49,530 nucleotides of DNA from an uncultured Chryseobacterium sp. (GCA_913777465.1 CAJYRQ010000073.1:1-49530); one strand, 5' to 3'; shown: positions 1 through 10,190, counted from the first letter of the stretch. Notes: generated from the sequence alone by a model not told the origin. Numbers and translations: made by a program.

Positions 1-1
1 T

Positions 2-580
2 CAAGAAGCTTTTTTGGAAAAAATTTTTATTGACGGTCTCAATGAATCTTTTAAATATTCTGAAATTGATGGATCAGCTTATATTGATGATTCTTTTCAG
101 GATACTAAAGTTTCTGAAAATTATGGAATCATAGAGGCTAGATACAACACATATAAAGATGAAATTGAATTTAAAAAGGATAATTTAATATATGTATTAC
201 CAAAAGAAGAAAAGTTTTCCAAAATAGATTTTTTAAAATCTAAAGAAACTTTAGTATTGATTAAATTAAATGGGAAGGAAAGCTATTTATTTGAATTGTA
301 TTATAATGGCAACAAATCTCTACTAAAAAAAGTTAAAACAATATTGAATATTCCTAATAATACCAAAAATACATATTCAGATAATTCAGCACCTTCATTT
401 AAAACAACCACCATCTTATATGTTGGAATAAATAATGAGTTTTTAGAAGTTCCTTCTAAAAGAAAAAAGATTTATGATTTATTTCCTAATAAAAGAAAAG
501 AGCTAGAAACGAAAGTTAAAGATAATAATATTGATCTTTACACTGATAAAGGCCTTATAGAATTTATTAAATTACTTTAA
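2..580 (+). CDS. Hypothetical protein, 5'-truncated by the window edge
   Basis: I do not recognise this protein. The reading frame is open to the left edge of the window, so the gene probably begins upstream; the TTG at 14 is only the first start-like codon and not a convincing one. The visible part is about 190 residues, rich in Lys, Asn, Ile and Glu, with no signal peptide, membrane segment or metal motif in view. Its base composition is clearly more AT-rich than the genes that follow, and its third positions are nearly all A or T, which suggests recent acquisition. A weak hairpin (AGAAT/ATTCT) with a run of seven T follows the stop. Role unknown. Confidence 0.6.
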   Translation, partial: QEAFLEKIFIDGLNESFKYSEIDGSAYIDDSFQDTKVSENYGIIEARYNTYKDEIEFKKDNLIYVLPKEEKFSKIDFLKSKETLVLIKLNGKESYLFELYYNGNKSLLKKVKTILNIPNNTKNTYSDNSAPSFKTTTILYVGINNEFLEVPSKRKKIYDLFPNKRKELETKVKDNNIDLYTDKGLIEFIKLL

Positions 581-651
581 CAGAATAAAATTCTATTTTT
601 TTAGTATAATAAGTGTATTTTGTTTTTTATTTTACATCTATTTTTATTTCT

Positions 652-659
652 TATTTTTG
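652..659 (+). promoter_or_regulatory. Promoter -7 box for the porin-bshC pair
   Basis: TATTTTTG matches the Bacteroidota -7 consensus TAnnTTTG. It would start transcription near 665 and give a leader of roughly 43 nt before the ATG at 709. No well-spaced -33 TTG is evident. Confidence 0.5.
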
Positions 660-708
660 CTCTACAAAATCTGCCAACTAATGGTGAAGAAGATTTTGGG
701 TAAAATAT

Positions 709-2640
709 ATGAAATACATCTTTTTAATCATATTCTTTCTCAGCCTTCCCATTCAGGCGCAGGTGGTAAACAAGACCGATTCCAATCAGCTTCCCAAAGA
801 AGATACCTTGGTGGTGGATTCGGGAAAGAAGGACTCCCTGAAAATATTTAAGCCGACCATCAATGATTACCTGTACCAGAAGCAATTTTCAGAGAAAAAG
901 GTTTTTGATACGGTGATGACTTTTGATAAGACCTATATCTTTTCGCAGTATAACAACCGGGATAATTTCGGAAGGGCCCAGGTGGCTAACATTGGGGCGG
1001 GATTCAATCCGCTGACGTATGAAGTCATTCCAGAACAGAACCTGGCTTTACTCCCGACCAATAAATCCTATTGGATTCTTGGGGTTGACGATATCAATTA
1101 TTACGATGTCAAAACACCGACCGCCACCTTCATTTACCATAATGCAATGAAGAACGGAGCGGCTTTAAAATCCATGTATACCCAAAACATCGGCAAGCGT
1201 TTCAATTTTTCTCTGGAATACAGCGGACTGCGCTCGCAAGGGATGTACAGGAACTCGCTGGCTTCCAACAACAATACCTTATTTACGGGGCATTACGTTT
1301 CAAAAAAAGGAAACTATGAATTGTTTGCGCATTACCTGCACCAGAATGTCAACAATCAGGAAAACGGAGGGATTGCGGTAGACAGCCTTTTCCAGCAGGG
1401 AGATACCAACTCAAGGAACCGGCAGAACATGCAGGTCAACCTCGCGGCTTCAAGTTCGCAATTTTCTTACAGAAGATATTATCTGACGCATCAGTTTGCG
1501 CCGTTCAACTCAGAAAAAATTCCTTTCAAAATACGGCATACGATTTCTCATCAGGGAAACAAGTATTACTACAGCCAGAACGCACCGGAAGCCTATTGGT
1601 ATGATGCTCCGCAGCAGCTGGTGACCGACGGGCCGCTCAGTTCAAGAAAATATTCGGATAACCTAAGCAATACGGTAAGCCTGGTTTGGGATAATGAAAA
1701 ATTTAAGCTTGACGCAGGCGTCCGGTATCAGATGCTGAAATTCGGAACCACGGCAATCAATTTGCCATTGTTGCAGATTCCGACCGAGATCAAGGAAAGC
1801 CGGCTCGGAGCAGTCGGAAACTTACAGGTGAAGCTTTTCAATAAAATCCAGCTGAATTCGTTCCTGGAATTTTCAAACGGAAGCCAGTTCGGTACCTATC
1901 TGAAAACAACCAACAACTTAAAGTTCGAACCGGTGAAAGATTACTTCGTCAACGCGAAGGTGAATTTTCAGAGTGCGTACCCGTCATTCAACTACATCCT
2001 GAATACATCCGTTTACAACAATTACAATTATTACCTTCAGAATGCCCAGAATCAGACGGTTTCGGAAATCGGGGGAAGCTTGGGGTTAAAATGGTTCAGA
2101 ACGGAACTCTTTGCCAACTATTACAGAATCGACAATTATACCTACTTCGACTCCAATGCAATGCCGCAGCAGAGTGGAAACCCGGTGAATATTTCGCAGA
2201 TCGGAGGTGATGCCACATTCAGCTATGGCGATTTTCATCTCAATGTAAGACTGCAGTTCCAGAATGTTTTAACCAATAAAGACCTGTTGCCACTGCCTGG
2301 ATTCATCGGCCGTGCCAATTTCTTTTATCAGACCAAAGCATTTAAAAAAGCAGCGGAAATCCAAACCGGAATCAAGGTGTATTATTTCTCGAAGTTTGCC
2401 TCAAGAAGATATTTCCCGATCCTTAACGAATATATCCTGCCGGATGCCAATTCATTTTCAATCGGCGGGCAGCCCATTGCCGATATCTATTTCAATATGA
2501 AAGTAAAAAAAATGTTCTTCTTTATCGAGGGGCAGCAGGTCGGGACTTTCCTTTCACACAACAAAGCTTATGCATTTCCAAGTTATCCTGTGTACGACTT
2601 CAGGCTGAATCTCGGGATTGTATGGTATTTGTTCAACTAA
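709..2640 (+). CDS. Putative outer-membrane porin (PF14121-like family)
   Basis: This is a 643-residue predicted beta-barrel protein of the outer membrane. The N-terminus is a clear signal peptide: a hydrophobic stretch followed by IQAQ, so cleavage is likely near residue 18. The rest alternates short aromatic-rich strands with polar turns, carries many Tyr, Asn and Phe, and ends in an aromatic-rich segment (WYLFN), as beta-barrels often do. Length and composition fit the 'putative porin' family common in Flavobacteriia; what it transports is unknown. The next gene, bshC, starts 12 nt downstream, so the two are likely co-transcribed. The ATG at 709 is chosen because the signal peptide starts there. 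Confidence 0.8.
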   Translation: MKYIFLIIFFLSLPIQAQVVNKTDSNQLPKEDTLVVDSGKKDSLKIFKPTINDYLYQKQFSEKKVFDTVMTFDKTYIFSQYNNRDNFGRAQVANIGAGFNPLTYEVIPEQNLALLPTNKSYWILGVDDINYYDVKTPTATFIYHNAMKNGAALKSMYTQNIGKRFNFSLEYSGLRSQGMYRNSLASNNNTLFTGHYVSKKGNYELFAHYLHQNVNNQENGGIAVDSLFQQGDTNSRNRQNMQVNLAASSSQFSYRRYYLTHQFAPFNSEKIPFKIRHTISHQGNKYYYSQNAPEAYWYDAPQQLVTDGPLSSRKYSDNLSNTVSLVWDNEKFKLDAGVRYQMLKFGTTAINLPLLQIPTEIKESRLGAVGNLQVKLFNKIQLNSFLEFSNGSQFGTYLKTTNNLKFEPVKDYFVNAKVNFQSAYPSFNYILNTSVYNNYNYYLQNAQNQTVSEIGGSLGLKWFRTELFANYYRIDNYTYFDSNAMPQQSGNPVNISQIGGDATFSYGDFHLNVRLQFQNVLTNKDLLPLPGFIGRANFFYQTKAFKKAAEIQTGIKVYYFSKFASRRYFPILNEYILPDANSFSIGGQPIADIYFNMKVKKMFFFIEGQQVGTFLSHNKAYAFPSYPVYDFRLNLGIVWYLFN

Positions 2641-2652
2641 AATTTTACAGCG

Positions 2653-4239
2653 TTGAAAACGATTAATAAAATATCTTTTCAGAATATAGAAAGCATTCCT
2701 CAATTGATAAAGGATTTTCTGAATCATGATATTGAGGGTTTTGAAGAATCCACCTTTTCTTTGGATCATTTCAGAAAACAGATTCACAAAAAGCAAAATT
2801 CTTTTACGGAAGAGCAGAGACATATTTTAGCGGATGCCTTGGAAAAACAGTTAGCGCATCTTAACCTCTCGTCAAAACAGAAGGAAAATTTAAGTCATCT
2901 CAGACTTTCAAATACATTTACGATCACCACCGGGCATCAGCTCAACCTGTTTTCCGGGCCTGTTTTCTTTGTATATAAAATTTTACAGACCATTAAAACC
3001 GGCTCCTATTTAAAACAGAATTTTCCTGATTTTAATTTCGTTCCGGTTTACTGGATGGCTTCCGAGGACCATGATTTTGCGGAAATCAACCATTTCAAAA
3101 CGGAGTCCGGTTTTTATGAAACCAACGAAAAGTCGGGAGGAGCGGTAGGAAGAATCACTATTAACGATACCTTTTTTATTTCTGAATTTGAAAAGGAATT
3201 TAAAGACTATGTTTTCGGTACCGAACTGATCTTAATGCTGAAAGAAGCTTATAAACCCGGCAATACCTTAACGGAAGCCATCAGGATCTTAGTCAACAGA
3301 CTATTCTCAGAATTCGGATTGCTGATCCTGGATGGAGATTCAAAAGACCTGAAGACACAGATCAAAGAAACCTTTAAAGATGAGCTTCTCAATTTCAGTC
3401 TTCATGAAAATGCTCAAGATCAAGTCAACTTCCTTACGGAGAAATACGGGAAAGTTCAGGTCAACCCGCGTGAAATCAATTTATTCTACCTTTCCGATAC
3501 CCGGGACCGGATTGATTTCGATGGCAAAAAATACATCCTTGTAGATAAGAATATTTCCTTTACGGAAGATGAAATTATAAATGAACTGAACAATCACCCT
3601 GAAAGATTCAGCCCGAATGCATTGATGCGTCCGGTATACCAGGAAACTATTTTACCGAACCTGGCATACATCGGGGGAAATGCAGAAATCATGTACTGGC
3701 TGGAACTGAAAGACTACTTTTCAAAAATTAATGTTCCGTTTCCTGTCCTGATTCCCCGGAATTCCATGCTGTTTCTAAAGGAGAAAACAGTAGGGAAAAT
3801 CCAAAGGCTGGACCTGAAGATCGAGGACTTTTTCCGGAATTTTACGGCCGTTACCAACAATAAGATCCTCGAAAACAATGCTGTTCTTGAAGCATTGGAG
3901 CAAAAGGAAAACTTACTGACCAGGCAGTTCTCGGAATTAAAAGCCCTGGCAGAAACGACCGAAAAATCTTTCGGCAATATGGTGAAGGCGGAAGAAGTAC
4001 GGCAGCTGAAATCTTTTAAAAGAATGAAAAAGCGGCTGCTCCATGCCGAAAAAATAAAAAGAAGCGAACTGCTCGAAAGGCTGGAAAACTTATTTTTAGA
4101 AGTAAACCCATCGGGCAACTGGCAGGAAAGAGTCTATAACTTCAGTGTTTTCTTTGCAGACCACGGTTACTCGTGGCTGGAAACTTGTTTAGAAGAAATG
4201 CAAATTGAGGAGTCCAAACTAATAATAGTTGCCATTTAA
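2653..4239 (+). CDS. bshC: Bacillithiol biosynthesis cysteine-adding enzyme BshC
   Basis: BshC is believed to catalyse the last step of bacillithiol synthesis, adding cysteine to glucosaminyl-malate to make the low-molecular-weight thiol of many Bacillota and Bacteroidota. The 528-residue length is typical. Recognisable family segments are the TGHQLNLFSGP motif near residue 95 (the nucleotide-binding-like N-terminal core), the VYWMASEDHDFAEI segment near residue 135, and a C-terminal helical coiled-coil region (about residues 390-470). The start is a TTG at 2653, 12 nt after the porin stop; no ATG lies nearby. No other bacillithiol genes are in the window. Promoter elements for the next gene lie within its last codons. 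Confidence 0.93.
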   Translation: MKTINKISFQNIESIPQLIKDFLNHDIEGFEESTFSLDHFRKQIHKKQNSFTEEQRHILADALEKQLAHLNLSSKQKENLSHLRLSNTFTITTGHQLNLFSGPVFFVYKILQTIKTGSYLKQNFPDFNFVPVYWMASEDHDFAEINHFKTESGFYETNEKSGGAVGRITINDTFFISEFEKEFKDYVFGTELILMLKEAYKPGNTLTEAIRILVNRLFSEFGLLILDGDSKDLKTQIKETFKDELLNFSLHENAQDQVNFLTEKYGKVQVNPREINLFYLSDTRDRIDFDGKKYILVDKNISFTEDEIINELNNHPERFSPNALMRPVYQETILPNLAYIGGNAEIMYWLELKDYFSKINVPFPVLIPRNSMLFLKEKTVGKIQRLDLKIEDFFRNFTAVTNNKILENNAVLEALEQKENLLTRQFSELKALAETTEKSFGNMVKAEEVRQLKSFKRMKKRLLHAEKIKRSELLERLENLFLEVNPSGNWQERVYNFSVFFADHGYSWLETCLEEMQIEESKLIIVAI

Positions 4240-4258
4240 TTTTAAAGAAGTATTTTTG
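4229..4258 (+). promoter_or_regulatory. Promoter for the LysM protein gene
   Basis: A -33 TTG (4229-4231) is followed after exactly 19 nt by the -7 box TATTTTTG (4251-4258), a near-ideal Bacteroidota promoter. It overlaps the end of bshC and places the start of transcription near 4264, 13 nt before the ATG. Confidence 0.75.
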
Positions 4259-4276
4259 TACCTATAATCACCGAAT

Positions 4277-6220
4277 ATGATAAAGAGGTTTTTTATACTA
4301 TCCAGTTTATGTATGGTTTTGGGTGTCTCTGCCCAAAGATCGCATACCGTTGTAAAAGGCGATACCCCTTACAACATTGCAAAAAAATACGGACTTACGG
4401 TAGATGAACTATTGAAGATGAATCCGGCAGTGAAAGACGGAAAGCTGGCCCTGGGAGATGTTTTAACCGTTAAGAATGATAAAGGGGCTACGGCTGCTTC
4501 GAAAACGGCAGCTCCTTCAAAATCCGTGGGCACCGCCCGGACCGGCAGGATCATCCTTCAACCGAAACAGACCATCTACGGAATTACAAAACAATACAGG
4601 ATTTCGGAAACCGATCTTCGAAAACTGAATCCGGAGCTGGATTCCAACATGAAAATCGGGGATGAAATCATCCTTCCTCTTGAAAGCATAAAAAAATACG
4701 GCGGAACCCAGCAGAATACTGCCGTTGTTGTTTCGACACCGGCGAAGCCTGTGGAAACGGTCGCTGGAGCACCTGCCGCTGCTTCGGAAGACGGATATAC
4801 CGTTCAGCCGAAAGACAATTACTATAGAATTTCAAAGCAGTTCGATATTTCAAAAGAAGAATTGTTTGCTCTGAATCCGGGATTGGAAGAACGCGGATTA
4901 AAACCGGGCGAAACAATCAAAGTAAAAAAAGCGGGGAACAGAAGTGCCGGTGCTGATGTCTTTGAGGAAAATACCAATCCGAAGACAAGAGTTGATGCCG
5001 GAAACGAAAGATCGTCATCTGCAACAGTTACTGCGGAAGCTGATGATTACGTAACCTATACTGTTCAACAGGGAGACACCGTCTTCTCCATCGTCAACAA
5101 ATTCGGAATTACCATTGATGAGCTGATTGCACTGAATCCGGAACTTTCCAAAGGACTGAGATCAGGAATGGTCTTAAAAATAAAAAAGCTGGATCCTGCC
5201 TATGTAAAGAAAAGCGGTGACGCACTGAGTGTGGTCATGATGCTTCCTTTCGGGTACAGCACAGGCGAAACCCAGTACCGTGCTATGACGCTGGATTTCC
5301 TTACGGGAGCAAAGCTTGCTATTGAAAGAAATGCCACCAACGGGCAGAAACTGGATATTAAGATCGTCGATTCGGGAAATGAAGCGTCATTTAAGAACTC
5401 GCTTACCCAGATCAATCCAAATAATACGGATCTGATCATCGGCCCGTTCTTCAAATCGAACGTTGTGGATGTTCTGGAATTTACAAAAAACCAGAAAATC
5501 CCGATTGTCGCTCCGTTTGCCAACTCTCCGGAATTATATAATTACAGCAACCTGATCATCGTGGAAACCAACGATCAGACCTATGCCGATAAAATTGTGG
5601 ACGAAGTAAAATCTACTTTCTCCGATCAGAAAATATACATCGTTGCCGATGCCAAGAAGGAAAATGCCAACTACATCAAGGCAGGTCTCGAAAAAGCATT
5701 GAAAAACCCGAATATCACCATTGTCAATAGTCCTGCAGATATCCAGCTGGATAAAAACATGATGACAGGCCAGTCGGCTCCGGTCATTGCGGTTCTTGCC
5801 AACGATACCGATGCTGCCGCAGAAGGATTTGCCAACAGGGTGATTGCTTTATCCAGAGAAGTGCAAGGTGTAAAAGCATTCAGTATGTATTACGCACCGG
5901 TCTTCGAGAAAAAGGTAGATGATCTCAGCCAGGCACATCTGGTGTATCTTATGGACCGGAAGATCAATACCGAAGGCAGTTTTGAGAAGGAAATTCTTGC
6001 TGCTTATAAAAACAAATACTGCAAGACGCCTCCTAAGTTTGCCATCGTAGGCTTCGATATCGTCAACGATATGCTGACCCGGGAAAACAGGAAAGGTGAA
6101 ATCTTCAGGCAAATGAATAAAGTGCAGACTCAGCTGGCAACAAAGTTTGAGTTTGTAAAAGCCAAAGCAAACGGGGCCTATGTAAACACGGGCTACCGGG
6201 TGATCAGATTACTTCCGTAA
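4277..6220 (+). CDS. Four-LysM periplasmic-binding-fold protein
   Basis: This exported protein of 647 residues probably binds peptidoglycan. A signal peptide ending in VSAQ occupies residues 1-20. Four LysM repeats follow at about 22-65, 90-135, 173-218 and 260-305, each with the pattern 'YTV..GDT...I...(F/Y).I..DEL..LNP' and joined by Ala/Thr/Pro-rich linkers. The remainder (about 315-647) looks like a type-1 periplasmic-binding or receptor-ligand fold, with LSVVMMLPFG at its start and DLIIGPFFKSNV and IPIVAPFANSPE further on. Proteins of this architecture are widespread in Flavobacteriia, but I know of no settled function; envelope sensing or cell-wall anchoring is an inference. It has its own strong promoter, and fabD follows from a separate promoter. 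Confidence 0.82.
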   Translation: MIKRFFILSSLCMVLGVSAQRSHTVVKGDTPYNIAKKYGLTVDELLKMNPAVKDGKLALGDVLTVKNDKGATAASKTAAPSKSVGTARTGRIILQPKQTIYGITKQYRISETDLRKLNPELDSNMKIGDEIILPLESIKKYGGTQQNTAVVVSTPAKPVETVAGAPAAASEDGYTVQPKDNYYRISKQFDISKEELFALNPGLEERGLKPGETIKVKKAGNRSAGADVFEENTNPKTRVDAGNERSSSATVTAEADDYVTYTVQQGDTVFSIVNKFGITIDELIALNPELSKGLRSGMVLKIKKLDPAYVKKSGDALSVVMMLPFGYSTGETQYRAMTLDFLTGAKLAIERNATNGQKLDIKIVDSGNEASFKNSLTQINPNNTDLIIGPFFKSNVVDVLEFTKNQKIPIVAPFANSPELYNYSNLIIVETNDQTYADKIVDEVKSTFSDQKIYIVADAKKENANYIKAGLEKALKNPNITIVNSPADIQLDKNMMTGQSAPVIAVLANDTDAAAEGFANRVIALSREVQGVKAFSMYYAPVFEKKVDDLSQAHLVYLMDRKINTEGSFEKEILAAYKNKYCKTPPKFAIVGFDIVNDMLTRENRKGEIFRQMNKVQTQLATKFEFVKAKANGAYVNTGYRVIRLLP

Positions 6221-6266
6221 AATGATGATTAAAATCGCTTTTAACGAATATTTTTAACATTATATT

Positions 6267-6274
6267 TATATTTG
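6267..6274 (+). promoter_or_regulatory. Promoter -7 box for fabD (decides the start codon)
   Basis: TATATTTG is an exact TAnnTTTG box. Transcription would begin near 6280. That excludes the in-frame TTG at 6272, which overlaps the box, and supports the ATG at 6296 with a leader of about 16 nt. Confidence 0.65.
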
Positions 6275-6295
6275 CATAATATTTTAAATCAATAC

Positions 6296-7171
6296 ATGAA
6301 AGCACTTGTATTTCCAGGGCAGGGTTCTCAGTTCGTAGGAATGGGAAAGGAGTTGTATGATTCCAGAAAAGACATTAAGGATCTGATGGAATCGGCCAAT
6401 GAAATTTTAGGGTTTGATATCCTTTCGATCATGTTCAGCGGAGCGGACGAAGACCTTAAAAAAACCGAGGTTACCCAACCTTCAATTTTTATACACTCCG
6501 TAGCTGCATTAAAAGCGGTAAACGGTTTAGGCGCTGAAATGGTAGCGGGACATTCTCTGGGAGAATTTTCAGCATTGGTGGCCAACGGCGTCCTGTCTTT
6601 CAGCGACGGGCTGAAGCTGGTTGCCGAAAGAGCAAAAGCAATGCAGGCCGCTTGTGATGCCAATCCGAGCTCTATGGCCGCAATTTTAGGATTGGAAGAT
6701 GCTAAAGTTGAAGAAATATGTGCACAGATTAGCGGGATTGTGGTGCCTGCCAATTACAACTGTCCGGGACAGCTTGTAATTTCGGGTGAAACCTCCGCCG
6801 TAGAAGAGGCTTGTGCAAAACTAAAAGAAGCAGGTGCCAAAAGAGCTTTGGTACTGCCGGTAAACGGAGCATTCCATTCGCCTCTGATGCAGCCTGCACA
6901 GGAAAGACTGGCAGCTGCCATCGAGCAGACTAAATTCAGGAAGGCAATGATCCCGGTATATCAGAATATCACCACAACGGCAGTTTCCGACCCGGACGAA
7001 ATCAAGAAAAACCTTATTGCCCAGCTTACAGGACCTGTAAAATGGACACAATCGGTACAGAATATGATCAAAGACGGGGCTACAAAATTTGTAGAAGTAG
7101 GACCTGGAAAAACACTACAGGGACTAATCAAGAAAATTGATGCTTCCGTAGATATGGCCTCTGCCATTTAA
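6296..7171 (+). CDS. fabD: Malonyl-CoA:ACP transacylase
   Basis: FabD transfers malonate from malonyl-CoA to acyl carrier protein, supplying the extender unit of fatty-acid synthesis in the cytoplasm. The 291-residue protein has the N-terminal FPGQGSQ motif (residues 6-12), the nucleophile motif GHSLGE with Ser87, and the catalytic His in GAFHSPLM (His194). The C-terminal EVGPGKTLQGLI segment is also typical. The ATG at 6296 is used because a promoter box covers the upstream TTG and the family begins with the KALVFPGQG strand. The GHMP kinase gene starts 15 nt downstream, so the two are probably co-transcribed. Confidence 0.96.
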   Translation: MKALVFPGQGSQFVGMGKELYDSRKDIKDLMESANEILGFDILSIMFSGADEDLKKTEVTQPSIFIHSVAALKAVNGLGAEMVAGHSLGEFSALVANGVLSFSDGLKLVAERAKAMQAACDANPSSMAAILGLEDAKVEEICAQISGIVVPANYNCPGQLVISGETSAVEEACAKLKEAGAKRALVLPVNGAFHSPLMQPAQERLAAAIEQTKFRKAMIPVYQNITTTAVSDPDEIKKNLIAQLTGPVKWTQSVQNMIKDGATKFVEVGPGKTLQGLIKKIDASVDMASAI

Positions 7172-7186
7172 AATCAATTAAAAGTC

Positions 7187-8089
7187 ATGGGCGAGATATT
7201 TTCACCGGGAAAGCTGATGCTTACTTCAGAATATTTCGCAATGGATGGAGCTCTTGTCTTAGCCGTACCTACGCGGCTGGGACAAGAGTTTTCTTTTGAA
7301 GAAATGCAGGACGGGAAATCTTTTATTTTCTGGCAGGCCTTTCATCAGGGGAAACTATGGCTGAATGCAGTGATCTGTTACCAAAGCTGGCAGGTTTTGG
7401 AAACCAACCTCCCTTCAAGCGCTGAGTTTATTTTAAAAACCTTAAAAAATGTCCAGGCGCTGTCTTCGGTTAAATTTAAACATAATCTTACCTATCATTT
7501 AACAACCAATCTCCAGTTCCCGGCCGACTATGGCCTCGGCAGCAGCTCCACCCTGATGGCCAATCTTGCGGAATGGGCAGATATTGATCCGTTCCATTTA
7601 AATAAGATAAGCCTCGGAGGAAGCGGATACGATATTGCTGTTGCCAAAGAGAAATCGGCAGTCCTGTATCAAAGCGTTCCTGAGATTAAATATGAGAAGG
7701 TAAATTTCAATCCTTTCTTTAAAGATCAGCTCATCTTTATTCACCTCAATCAGAAGCAGGACAGCCGGGAAGGAATTGCCTTTTACCGCTCAAAAAATAA
7801 GTCCCAAAAACACGTCGATGAATTTTCGGATCTTACAAGAAATATTTTACTATGTAACGAATTGGAAAATTTTTCACGGTTAATGTTAATTCATGAGCAA
7901 AAAATATCGGATTTCCTTGAAATTCCTACAGTTAAAGCCCGGTTTTTCGACGATTGTCCTGTTTTTGTAAAAAGTCTGGGGGCATGGGGCGGAGATTTTG
8001 TAATGAGTGCAAAATTTGACGGCTTTAAGGACTATTTTTGGGGAAAAGGTTTTACTACAATTTTCGACTATTCCGATTTAGTTTACTGA
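7187..8089 (+). CDS. GYDIA-type GHMP kinase
   Basis: This is a 300-residue member of the GHMP small-molecule kinase superfamily. The N-terminus carries GKLMLTSEYFAMDGALVLAVP, typical of mevalonate-kinase-like proteins. The ATP-binding glycine/serine loop is DYGLGSSSTLMANLA (about residue 112). SGYDIAVA around residue 146 is the signature that gives this Bacteroidota subfamily its name. The real substrate is not established as far as I know; a mevalonate-pathway or isoprenoid role is suggested only by the superfamily. It follows fabD after 15 nt and probably shares its transcript. Confidence 0.85.
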   Translation: MGEIFSPGKLMLTSEYFAMDGALVLAVPTRLGQEFSFEEMQDGKSFIFWQAFHQGKLWLNAVICYQSWQVLETNLPSSAEFILKTLKNVQALSSVKFKHNLTYHLTTNLQFPADYGLGSSSTLMANLAEWADIDPFHLNKISLGGSGYDIAVAKEKSAVLYQSVPEIKYEKVNFNPFFKDQLIFIHLNQKQDSREGIAFYRSKNKSQKHVDEFSDLTRNILLCNELENFSRLMLIHEQKISDFLEIPTVKARFFDDCPVFVKSLGAWGGDFVMSAKFDGFKDYFWGKGFTTIFDYSDLVY

Positions 8090-8176
8090 TATTCAGTTTT
8101 TTATAAACTTGTTTTTTTATTTGTCATTCTGACTTATATCATTATATTTAAACCACTTTTAACAATTAATTAATAT

Positions 8177-8184
8177 TAATTTTG
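8177..8184 (+). promoter_or_regulatory. Promoter -7 box for pckA
   Basis: TAATTTTG is an exact TAnnTTTG box in the AT-rich gap before pckA. Transcription near 8190 would give a leader of about 30 nt. No clear -33 TTG is seen at the ideal spacing. Confidence 0.55.
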
Positions 8185-8219
8185 TTAGACTCCAAAAAAG
8201 AAATAGAAATATAAGTAAA

Positions 8220-9836
8220 ATGAAAAACACTAAAATCATCCGGGATTTAGAAAAATTAGGGATTAAAGGAAACTTTGAAGTTGTTTACAATCCGTCGTAC
8301 GAGGAATTGTATCAGGCTGAAATTTCTCCTGAAAACCAGGGCTTTGAGAAAGCTGAGCTTACGGAATCTGGTGCAGTATCAGTAAAAACAGGAATTTTCA
8401 CAGGTCGTTCGCCTAAAGACAGGTACATAGTTCAGGATGATGTTACAGGAGAAACCATTTTCTGGGACGGTAAAGTAAACCTGCCGACGACGCCGGAAAC
8501 CTTCAGCTCTTGTAAAGAATTAGTGCTGAACCAGCTTTCTGATGCTAAAAAAATCTATGTCGTCGATTCATTCTGCGGAACCAATGCCGATACGAGACTG
8601 AAAGTACGGTTCATCGTTGAAGTAGCCTGGCAGGCGCATTTTGTGACGAACATGTTCATCCGTCCTTCCCATTACGAGCTTGAAAACTTCGGCGAACCGG
8701 ATTTCACGGTAATCAACGGTTCCAAAACCACCAACCCGAACTGGAAAGAGCAGGAACTGAATTCCGAAAATTTCGTGATGTTCAACCTGACGGAAAAGCT
8801 TCAGATCATCGGAGGTACCTGGTACGGTGGAGAAATGAAAAAAGGAATGTTCGCGATGATGAACTACTACCTTCCGTTAAAAGGCATGGCTTCCATGCAC
8901 TGCTCCGCCAACGTAGGCGAAGAGGGGGACGTTGCCCTTTTCTTCGGTCTTTCAGGAACAGGAAAAACCACCTTATCCGCAGATCCGAAAAGATATCTGA
9001 TCGGTGACGATGAGCATGGTTGGGACAACAATGGCGTATTCAACTACGAAGGAGGATGCTACGCCAAAGTAATCGATCTTTCTGCAGAGAAAGAGCCGGA
9101 TATCTTCAGAGCCATCAAAAGAGATGCGCTTTTGGAGAATGTTGTCGTAAACGACGGGGTTTCCGATTATACCGACGGATCCATTACAGAAAATACAAGG
9201 GTTTCTTATCCGATTTACCATATCAACAAAATCGTATTGCCCTCAAAAGCGGGACATGCGAAAAAGATCGTTTACCTTTCTGCGGATGCATTCGGTGTAT
9301 TGCCTCCGGTTTCCATACTGGATGAAGATCAGGCGCAATACCATTTCCTTTGCGGCTATACTTCTAAATTAGCCGGAACGGAAAGGGGGATTACCGAGCC
9401 GGAACCGTCTTTCTCACCGGCGTTCGGAGAAGCTTTCCTTACCTTGCATCCGACCATGTATTCCAAAACCCTGATCGGAAAAATGAAAGAGCACGGCGCA
9501 AAAGCCTATCTGGTAAATACCGGCTGGAACGGTACCGGAAAAAGAATCTCTTTGAAAGACACCCGCGCCATCATTGATGCCATCATCGACGGTTCCATTG
9601 AAAATGCTCCGAAAACAAGAATCCCGATCATGAACCTGGAAGTTCCTACCGAATTGCCTAATGTTTCCGAAGGGATCCTGGATCCTAGGGATACTTACAG
9701 CAATGCCGGAGACTGGGAAGAGAAAGCAAGAGATCTTGCTGCCAAGTATATCAAAAACTTCGAGCAGTACTGCAACACCGAAGAAGGGAAAAAATTAATT
9801 CCTTCAGGCCCGCAGTTACAAACGCAGACCCACTAA
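8220..9836 (+). CDS. pckA: Phosphoenolpyruvate carboxykinase (ATP)
   Basis: PckA converts oxaloacetate and ATP to phosphoenolpyruvate, CO2 and ADP, the entry step of gluconeogenesis. At 538 residues it has the usual length of the ATP-dependent type. Visible landmarks are the substrate-binding TGRSPKDRY segment (about residue 60), the P-loop [11 protein letters not shown] (residues 243-253) with Lys249 and Thr250, the metal/nucleotide segment DDEHGWD just after it, and EGGCYAK at about 278. It stands alone between its own promoter and a strong terminator. Confidence 0.97.
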   Translation: MKNTKIIRDLEKLGIKGNFEVVYNPSYEELYQAEISPENQGFEKAELTESGAVSVKTGIFTGRSPKDRYIVQDDVTGETIFWDGKVNLPTTPETFSSCKELVLNQLSDAKKIYVVDSFCGTNADTRLKVRFIVEVAWQAHFVTNMFIRPSHYELENFGEPDFTVINGSKTTNPNWKEQELNSENFVMFNLTEKLQIIGGTWYGGEMKKGMFAMMNYYLPLKGMASMHCSANVGEEGDVALFFGLSGTGKTTLSADPKRYLIGDDEHGWDNNGVFNYEGGCYAKVIDLSAEKEPDIFRAIKRDALLENVVVNDGVSDYTDGSITENTRVSYPIYHINKIVLPSKAGHAKKIVYLSADAFGVLPPVSILDEDQAQYHFLCGYTSKLAGTERGITEPEPSFSPAFGEAFLTLHPTMYSKTLIGKMKEHGAKAYLVNTGWNGTGKRISLKDTRAIIDAIIDGSIENAPKTRIPIMNLEVPTELPNVSEGILDPRDTYSNAGDWEEKARDLAAKYIKNFEQYCNTEEGKKLIPSGPQLQTQTH

Positions 9837-9847
9837 TTAAAATACAG

Positions 9848-9880
9848 AATCCCCGGCAAGCAAAATACCGGGGATTTTTT
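9848..9880 (+). terminator. Intrinsic terminator of pckA
   Basis: A perfect 9-bp stem (AATCCCCGG, 9848-9856, with CCGGGGATT, 9868-9876) and an 11-nt loop run straight into six T. It lies 11 nt after the pckA stop. Confidence 0.92.
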
Positions 9881-10190
9881 GATTCAAGAAGATCATCAGG
9901 TGGCTGTGCGGAACTGAAGCCACATCATCCGTGAAAATTTTTGGTTTACTTTTAACCGTGAAAATTTGCTGCAAACCGAAGGTTCGACAAAATCAAAAGT
10001 TACGAAAGTCTGTCCTGCTGCATAATAAAGTTTAATGCCGGATGTTTGATAAGCCTGCAAAAGTTTTAAAAATCTTTGATTTTTAATCTCATGTGATCTA
10101 AAATATTTTTAGCTATTCAAACTTTCTCTGTGACTCATGTGCTGGAAATACGTGCTATCATCTGTGAAAATCCGTGAAATCCGTGGAGAA
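9881..10190. other. Non-coding gap with degenerate repeat remnants
   Basis: No credible gene is seen between the pckA terminator and the end of aroQ. The stretch holds repeat-like text: 'ATCCGTGAAAAT' near 9928, and 'ATCTGTGAAAATCCGTG' near 10159, which reappears inverted near 24147. A block at about 10070-10142 is shared with about 24443-24523 (described separately). Confidence 0.5.
10070..10142 (+). repeat. Dispersed intergenic repeat, copy A
   Basis: The block contains, in order, AATCTTTGATTTTT, TGTGATCTAAAATAT and GACTCATGTG. The same three segments, in the same order and orientation and with small differences, occur at about 24443-24523. Both copies are intergenic. The alignment was made by eye, so the ends are approximate. 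Confidence 0.5.
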